This document shows positions 5,474-9,160 of a DNA stretch of 9,160 bases, one piece after another (position 1 is the first letter of the stretch; every line of letters begins with the position of its first letter). The notes under the pieces are model-generated. The model did no database searches and was not told the DNA's origin. It was given only the letters and a program-made list of their open reading frames with translations. Source of the stretch: Actinomycetota bacterium (GTDB taxonomy: Bacteria; Actinomycetota; Acidimicrobiia; Acidimicrobiales; Ilumatobacteraceae); NCBI GenBank assembly GCA_009705865.1, contig WLSJ01000069.1:1-9160 (forward strand), read 5' to 3'. The position numbers and the translations under genes were made by a program.

Positions 5474-6409
5474 ATGGTTCAGTTCGGTACGCACATCGGG
5501 GCGCAAAATGCCACTGTTGAAGAACTGCGTGCTTTGTGGAAATGGCTCGATACTCACGGCAGTGACTGGATCTCTTTATGGGATCACTTGTACGAAGCAC
5601 CTCCAGCCGGCGGGACGCAACCGCATTTCGAAGCCTTCTCTATGTTGGGGGCGCTAGCTGTCGATACGAACAAGGCTCGAATCGGGTGTTTAGTTTTTTG
5701 CTCGCAATATCGCAATGTCGGGGTGCTGATGAAGGGTGCCATTTCGGTTGATCATTTGTCAGGTGGACGATTTGAATTGGGTATGGGAAGTGGATGGCAC
5801 GACCAAGAAGCTGCAGCATTCGGAATTGATTTTCCATCTCAGGGACAGCGCTTTGCAGTTCTCGAGGGTCAATTGCAAGCAATCAATAAATGGCGTGCCG
5901 GAGAGCGAGTTACGCAATCTTCACCCGGAGTTGAATTGCGTGATGCCTCGATGGTTCCGGGAATTCGTGGTGCGATGCCATTGTGGATCGGTGGTCTTGG
6001 GCCGAAAAAGACTTTGCGTATGGCAGGGGCGTATGCAGACGGCTGGAATGCGGCCTATGCAAGTCCATCTCAATACAAAGAACTGAATGGCATTCTCGAT
6101 GACTGGTGTATCGCTGCTGAAAGAAAACCCAGTGACGTTGAGCGCAGTATCAATTTGTCGTTTGGTTTGAGCACCGATGATATTGGCGTAGTGAAAGACC
6201 AATTGCGCACACAGTGGGGAGCAGCCGCAGACCGAATCATTGCAGGCTCATTATTGGGCCGTCCAGAAGACGTAATGGAACAAATTGCTCCGTTCATTGA
6301 AGCGGGGGCTCAATTAGTAAACATTGCAATTCGGCCACCTTGGAATCAAGAATTACTCGCTGAGTATTTCGAGACGATAGTTCCGATGATGAAGAAGGAA
6401 TGGTCGTAA
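5474..6409 (+). CDS. LLM-class (luciferase-like, probably F420-dependent) oxidoreductase
   Basis: This 311-residue cytoplasmic enzyme belongs to the bacterial luciferase-like monooxygenase superfamily. Its members oxidise or reduce organic substrates with F420 or FMN in a TIM barrel. Readable landmarks are the opening strand MVQFGTHIG, WDH at residues 36-38, HFEAFSMLGALA (51-62), DHLSGGRFELGMGSGW (93-108), PLWIGGLGPKKTL (169-181), ADGWN (188-192) and GRPEDVMEQI (262-271). All are at the expected positions and the length is normal. The ATG at 5474 is preferred over the upstream TTG because of the GGGGGGT site and the canonical N-terminal strand. It follows the tRNA-Gly terminator closely and is separated by 22 bases from a second LLM gene, so the two are likely co-transcribed. 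Cofactor choice (F420 versus FMN) is inferred from the actinobacterial context; the substrate is unknown. Confidence 0.92.
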   Translation: MVQFGTHIGAQNATVEELRALWKWLDTHGSDWISLWDHLYEAPPAGGTQPHFEAFSMLGALAVDTNKARIGCLVFCSQYRNVGVLMKGAISVDHLSGGRFELGMGSGWHDQEAAAFGIDFPSQGQRFAVLEGQLQAINKWRAGERVTQSSPGVELRDASMVPGIRGAMPLWIGGLGPKKTLRMAGAYADGWNAAYASPSQYKELNGILDDWCIAAERKPSDVERSINLSFGLSTDDIGVVKDQLRTQWGAAADRIIAGSLLGRPEDVMEQIAPFIEAGAQLVNIAIRPPWNQELLAEYFETIVPMMKKEWS

Positions 6410-6431
6410 GGCTTCGCTGTAGGATTCTGCT

Positions 6432-7181
6432 ATGAAAATAGGCGTCCAACTTCATCCCCAAGCAACAACTGTTAAAGACATGCGTGAAGCATGGAGAGCT
6501 GCAGATGCGATGGGTGTCGATTCTCTTTGGGTTTGGGATCACTTCTATCCGTTGTACGGCGATCCGGAAGCTCCGCACTTCGAGGCATACACACTGCTTG
6601 CTGCAATGGCAGCCGATACGTGCCACGCAACAGTTGGTGCGTTGGTGACCTGTTTTACGTACCGCAATCCGCACCTGCTTGCAGACATGTCTCGTACTAT
6701 CGACCACATTTCTAATGGCAGATTTATTCTGGGCATTGGGTCAGGTTGGTTTGAACGTGATTACACAGAATACGGATACGAATTTGGTACTGCCCCTGAA
6801 CGTCTCAAGTTATTGGCCGCCGGTATTCCAGTTCTGAAAGATCGCTTGTCGCGTCTAACCCCAGGCCCAGTGAATGGCCATATCCCGTTGATGATTGGTG
6901 GCAGTGGAGAAAAGGTCACCTTGAAACTGACTGCTCAACATGCCGATTCGCATAACGCATTTGGGCCAGTCGACAACTTCCGCCACAAGATGGAAGTCCT
7001 TGACCAGTGGTGCGAGAAATTGGGCCGTAATCCCCGAGAGATTGAGCGGACCGTCGGAATCAATGCCAAAGACCTTGTAGACGCAGCAGCGTATGAAGAC
7101 GCAGGCGCCGATCATCTCATCGTGATGACTGGATCCCCATTTGATCTTGCGCCCGTAGAGAAGTTCCTGGCACAACGATAG
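6432..7181 (+). CDS. Short LLM-class (luciferase-like) oxidoreductase, paralogue of the preceding gene
   Basis: This 249-residue member of the same superfamily carries the same landmarks: the first strand MKIGVQLHP, WDH at 35-37, HFEAYTLLAAMA (49-60), DHISNGRFILGIGSGW (91-106), PLMIGGSGEKVTL (152-164), an ADS at 171-173 where the neighbour has ADG, and RNPREIERTV (199-208). It is about 60 residues shorter than its neighbour. The loss is mainly between the GSGW region and the PLMIGG strand and at the C-terminus, although the final helix-like segment (DLAPVEKFLAQR) remains. Some actinobacterial LLM proteins are naturally this short, so this is not evidence of decay, and no frameshift is visible. 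A TAGGA site (6420-6424) precedes the ATG by seven bases. Co-transcription with the upstream gene is likely; the pair may act on related substrates. Confidence 0.9.
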   Translation: MKIGVQLHPQATTVKDMREAWRAADAMGVDSLWVWDHFYPLYGDPEAPHFEAYTLLAAMAADTCHATVGALVTCFTYRNPHLLADMSRTIDHISNGRFILGIGSGWFERDYTEYGYEFGTAPERLKLLAAGIPVLKDRLSRLTPGPVNGHIPLMIGGSGEKVTLKLTAQHADSHNAFGPVDNFRHKMEVLDQWCEKLGRNPREIERTVGINAKDLVDAAAYEDAGADHLIVMTGSPFDLAPVEKFLAQR

Positions 7182-7203
7182 GTGTCTCCAATATTCCTGT
7201 GAC

Positions 7204-7230
7204 CTGATCATGCGACTACGGTCGTGTCAG
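7204..7230 (+). other. Hairpin with UACG (UNCG-class) tetraloop upstream of the crotonase gene
   Basis: CGAC (7213-7216) pairs with GTCG (7221-7224) around TACG, giving a C(UACG)G loop, an unusually stable RNA tetraloop class. The stem can be lengthened through two wobbles and an outer CTGA/TCAG pairing (7204-7207 with 7227-7230) across a small bulge. It lies in the 64-base gap between the LLM and crotonase genes and has no T-tract. It may be an mRNA 3'-end stabiliser, a weak terminator or a leader element. Confidence 0.35.
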
Positions 7231-7245
7231 AGCTATTAGGTCGGG

Positions 7246-8055
7246 GTGAATATGAAGCTAGAAACTGTTCTATATGAAGTGAGTGACGGCGTTGCCGTTA
7301 TTACTCTTAACCGGCCTGAAGCCATGAACGCATGGACGCCACAGCTCAGCGATGAGTTATCGCTTGCAATGGGCGCTGCTGATGCTGACGATGATGTTCG
7401 CGCAGTTGTTCTCACCGGAGCAGGGAAAGCATTTTGTGCAGGTGCAGATTTGAGTGCTGGAGAAAGCGGATTCTTATCGGGCGGAGCAAGCGCTCAGCAA
7501 GGCCCGCGGTTAATGCCGTACAAAGTTCGTAAGCCTGTTATTGCTGCCATCAACGGACACGCAGTCGGAGTCGGAATTACGTATCCGATGTTGTGTGACA
7601 TTCGAATTGTTTCTGAGACCGCAAAAATTCAGTACGCAATGGTGCGTCGCGGCATTCTTCCTGAACTTGGATCGCACGTGTTGTTGCCCCGAGTGATTGG
7701 CTTTTCGCGCGCTGCAGACCTCATGCTGACTGGTCGTCTCATTATGGGAACAGAGGCAGCTGAAATGGGACTTGCTTCTCGAGCTGTTCCGGCAGACCAA
7801 GTGCTGAATGTTGCCATGGAAATGGCGCGTGATATCGCAGTCAATGTTGCTCCTGTGTCGGCAGCTTTGGCAAAGCAGTTGATGTGGGACGGAATGAATA
7901 CGACTCTGGATCACATGATTGAGACTGAAGGCAAATTGCTGCCAGTGTTGACCAAGGCTCCAGACTCCGGAGAAGGCGTGCGGGCATTTTTTGAAAAGCG
8001 CGCACCGCAGTGGGGGTCTCGCGTGTCGAAGGACATTCCGCCACTACCTCAGTGA
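7246..8055 (+). CDS. Enoyl-CoA hydratase/isomerase (crotonase) family protein, isomerase-like active site
   Basis: This crotonase-fold enzyme acts on acyl-CoA thioesters. Numbered from the ATG at 7252 (267 residues), it shows TLNRPEAMNAW near the N-terminus, the first oxyanion-hole motif AFCAGADL (60-67), the second NGHAVGVGIT (up to 110) and CDIRI, then RRGILPELGS (132-141) and LPRVIG. The two catalytic glutamates of true hydratases (rat Glu144 and Glu164) align by eye with Thr110 and Met130, so both are missing. Glu138 in LPE instead occupies the place of the base in delta3,delta2-enoyl-CoA isomerases. Isomerase or another crotonase reaction is therefore more likely than hydration. The start is either GTG 7246 or ATG 7252. 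The GGGG at 7243-7246 suits the ATG; a GCTATTAG 7 bases before 7246 would allow a leaderless GTG. It precedes an acyl-CoA dehydrogenase by 35 bases, consistent with beta-oxidation. Confidence 0.9.
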   Translation: MNMKLETVLYEVSDGVAVITLNRPEAMNAWTPQLSDELSLAMGAADADDDVRAVVLTGAGKAFCAGADLSAGESGFLSGGASAQQGPRLMPYKVRKPVIAAINGHAVGVGITYPMLCDIRIVSETAKIQYAMVRRGILPELGSHVLLPRVIGFSRAADLMLTGRLIMGTEAAEMGLASRAVPADQVLNVAMEMARDIAVNVAPVSAALAKQLMWDGMNTTLDHMIETEGKLLPVLTKAPDSGEGVRAFFEKRAPQWGSRVSKDIPPLPQ

Positions 8056-8090
8056 ATCACTAATATTTGAATTACTAACAACGGAGATAT

Positions 8091-9160
8091 ATGCCATTAG
8101 AACTTGATCTTGGACCAGCCGCTCTTCAATTCCGCACTGAATTGCGTACCTGGCTCGCAAAGAACATGCCCACCGATCTCATTGGTGTTAGTTCAGAGTC
8201 ACTCACCCGAGGTCGCATGAGCGATGCCGGACGCAATTGGGTCAAGACCCTGACTGAAGCGGGCTACATGTGCGTGTCGTGGCCAAAAGAATATGGCGGC
8301 CGCGGACTGACCGGAATTGAAGTTGCAGTGATGAACGAAGAGTTCGCACGTGCAAATGTTCCACGCGTTACTCGCGGAATGGGTGAATGGCTTGTCGGGC
8401 CGTCCATCATTGTGTGGGGGACTGACGAGCAAAAGAAAGAATTTCTTCCTCGTATCATCGATGGCACGCACCGCTATTGCCAGGGTTTTTCTGAACCCGA
8501 TGCCGGTTCTGACCTTGCCAGTTTGAAGACTCGCGGCATTATCGATGGCGATGAAGTGGTGATTTCAGGGCAAAAGGTGTGGACCTCTGGCGCTACTGAA
8601 GCGAACATGATGTTTTGTTTGTGTCGCACAGATCCTGATACTCCGAAACATCAGGGCATTTCTTATGTCTTGTTGCCTATGTTCACTTCGGATAAGAAGT
8701 CAAACGGCATTGAGTTGCGTCCTATTCAGCAACCTCACGGAGCCTCTCATTTCACTGAAACATTTCTTACAGAGTCCCGTGCGCCGTTAACAAACATCAT
8801 CGGTGGAATGAATAACGGGTGGCGTGTCACCATGACAACGCTTGGTAACGAACGTGGAGGCAATGCAACCACACAACATGTCGAGTTCACACGTCAGTTT
8901 TGGGATGGCGTAAAACTTCTCAAAGAAAAAGGCCTGACATCAGATCCGGTTGTGCGTCAGAATCTCGCGTGGGCATTTTCTCATGTCGAGATCATGCGCT
9001 TCCAGGGTCTGAAATTGTTGTCAGAAGTATTGGCACGCAAAGAACCCGGTCCAGCAGCGTCCATCAACAAAATGTTCTGGTCTGAATATGCTCAAAAATT
9101 CAGCACGTTCATGGTTAATGCGCGCGGTGCTGATTCGATGCTGATCGACAACGACAAAGA
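8091..9160 (+). CDS. Acyl-CoA dehydrogenase, 3'-truncated by window edge
   Basis: This FAD-dependent enzyme introduces a 2,3 double bond into acyl-CoA substrates. The frame stays open from the ATG at 8091 to the end (356 complete codons of a family norm near 380-400). The ATG has a GGAG site at 8083-8086. Visible are WPKEYGG at residues 64-70, the FAD/substrate signature YCQGFSEPDAGSDLA at 129-143, and GQKVWTSGA at 160-168, both classic for the family. LGNERGGN with Glu254 falls in the helix where isovaleryl-CoA-type dehydrogenases keep their catalytic base, so Glu254 may be the base here. The more usual C-terminal glutamate would fall at or beyond the window edge. It sits 35 bases after the crotonase gene and is probably in the same operon. 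Actinobacterial homologues of this type often come as heteromeric pairs, so a second subunit downstream would not be surprising. Confidence 0.93.
   Translation, partial: MPLELDLGPAALQFRTELRTWLAKNMPTDLIGVSSESLTRGRMSDAGRNWVKTLTEAGYMCVSWPKEYGGRGLTGIEVAVMNEEFARANVPRVTRGMGEWLVGPSIIVWGTDEQKKEFLPRIIDGTHRYCQGFSEPDAGSDLASLKTRGIIDGDEVVISGQKVWTSGATEANMMFCLCRTDPDTPKHQGISYVLLPMFTSDKKSNGIELRPIQQPHGASHFTETFLTESRAPLTNIIGGMNNGWRVTMTTLGNERGGNATTQHVEFTRQFWDGVKLLKEKGLTSDPVVRQNLAWAFSHVEIMRFQGLKLLSEVLARKEPGPAASINKMFWSEYAQKFSTFMVNARGADSMLIDNDK

Noticed and set aside
5352..5657. A 101-residue + strand open frame across the tRNA
   Set aside because: It translates the tRNA-Gly gene and terminator and overlaps the LLM gene in another frame. 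No family resemblance was seen.
1..9160. CRISPR arrays, insertion sequences, phage, toxin-antitoxin or defence genes
   Set aside because: No direct-repeat array, transposase, integrase or recognisable defence protein was seen on either strand.

Overview
This window looks like a chromosomal segment of an actinobacterium, most plausibly an Acidimicrobiia-type lineage of moderate G+C (roughly half, by eye). The lineage is an inference. It rests on two adjacent luciferase-like oxidoreductases of the kind usually dependent on F420, a FadD19-like acyl-CoA ligase, crotonase and acyl-CoA dehydrogenase genes, frequent GTG starts, and a SAM-clan riboswitch of the compact SAM-I/IV architecture. All genes are on the + strand. 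No mobile element, CRISPR array or long repeat was seen, and the longest gene-free stretch is 163 bases.

Layout. (1) 1-2351: the 3' nine-tenths of an AMP-forming acyl-CoA synthetase, joined by a 4-base GTGA overlap to an isocitrate lyase/PEP mutase-family C-C lyase. (2) 2352-3702: a structured leader that reads as a SAM-responsive riboswitch with a visible Shine-Dalgarno-sequestering expression platform, followed by metX (homoserine O-acetyltransferase). (3) 3763-5303: a compact set of three genes: a 129-residue single-pass membrane protein, a 73-residue unknown protein, and an EamA/DMT-family permease. They are separated by 3 bases and then a 4-base overlap. (4) 5332-5449: a tRNA-Gly(GCC) gene with a candidate promoter and a hairpin terminator. 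(5) 5474-7181: two adjacent, diverged LLM-class oxidoreductases. (6) 7246-9160: a crotonase-fold enzyme with an isomerase-like rather than hydratase-like active site, then an acyl-CoA dehydrogenase that runs off the window.

How the parts fit. The flanks (acyl-CoA ligase, crotonase, acyl-CoA dehydrogenase, probably the LLM oxidoreductases) suggest breakdown of a lipid, terpenoid or steroid-like substrate through CoA thioesters. The metX unit is methionine biosynthesis under feedback from S-adenosylmethionine. The most interesting element is the metX leader. It has all the paired elements of the SAM-I/SAM-IV clan core in a very small form (P2 of only four base pairs, no kink-turn). A nine-base segment downstream can pair either with the aptamer's J1/2-P2 strand or with the metX ribosome-binding site, giving an explicit two-state model for translational control.

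All functional calls come from reading motifs by eye. No alignment, folding or database search was run.
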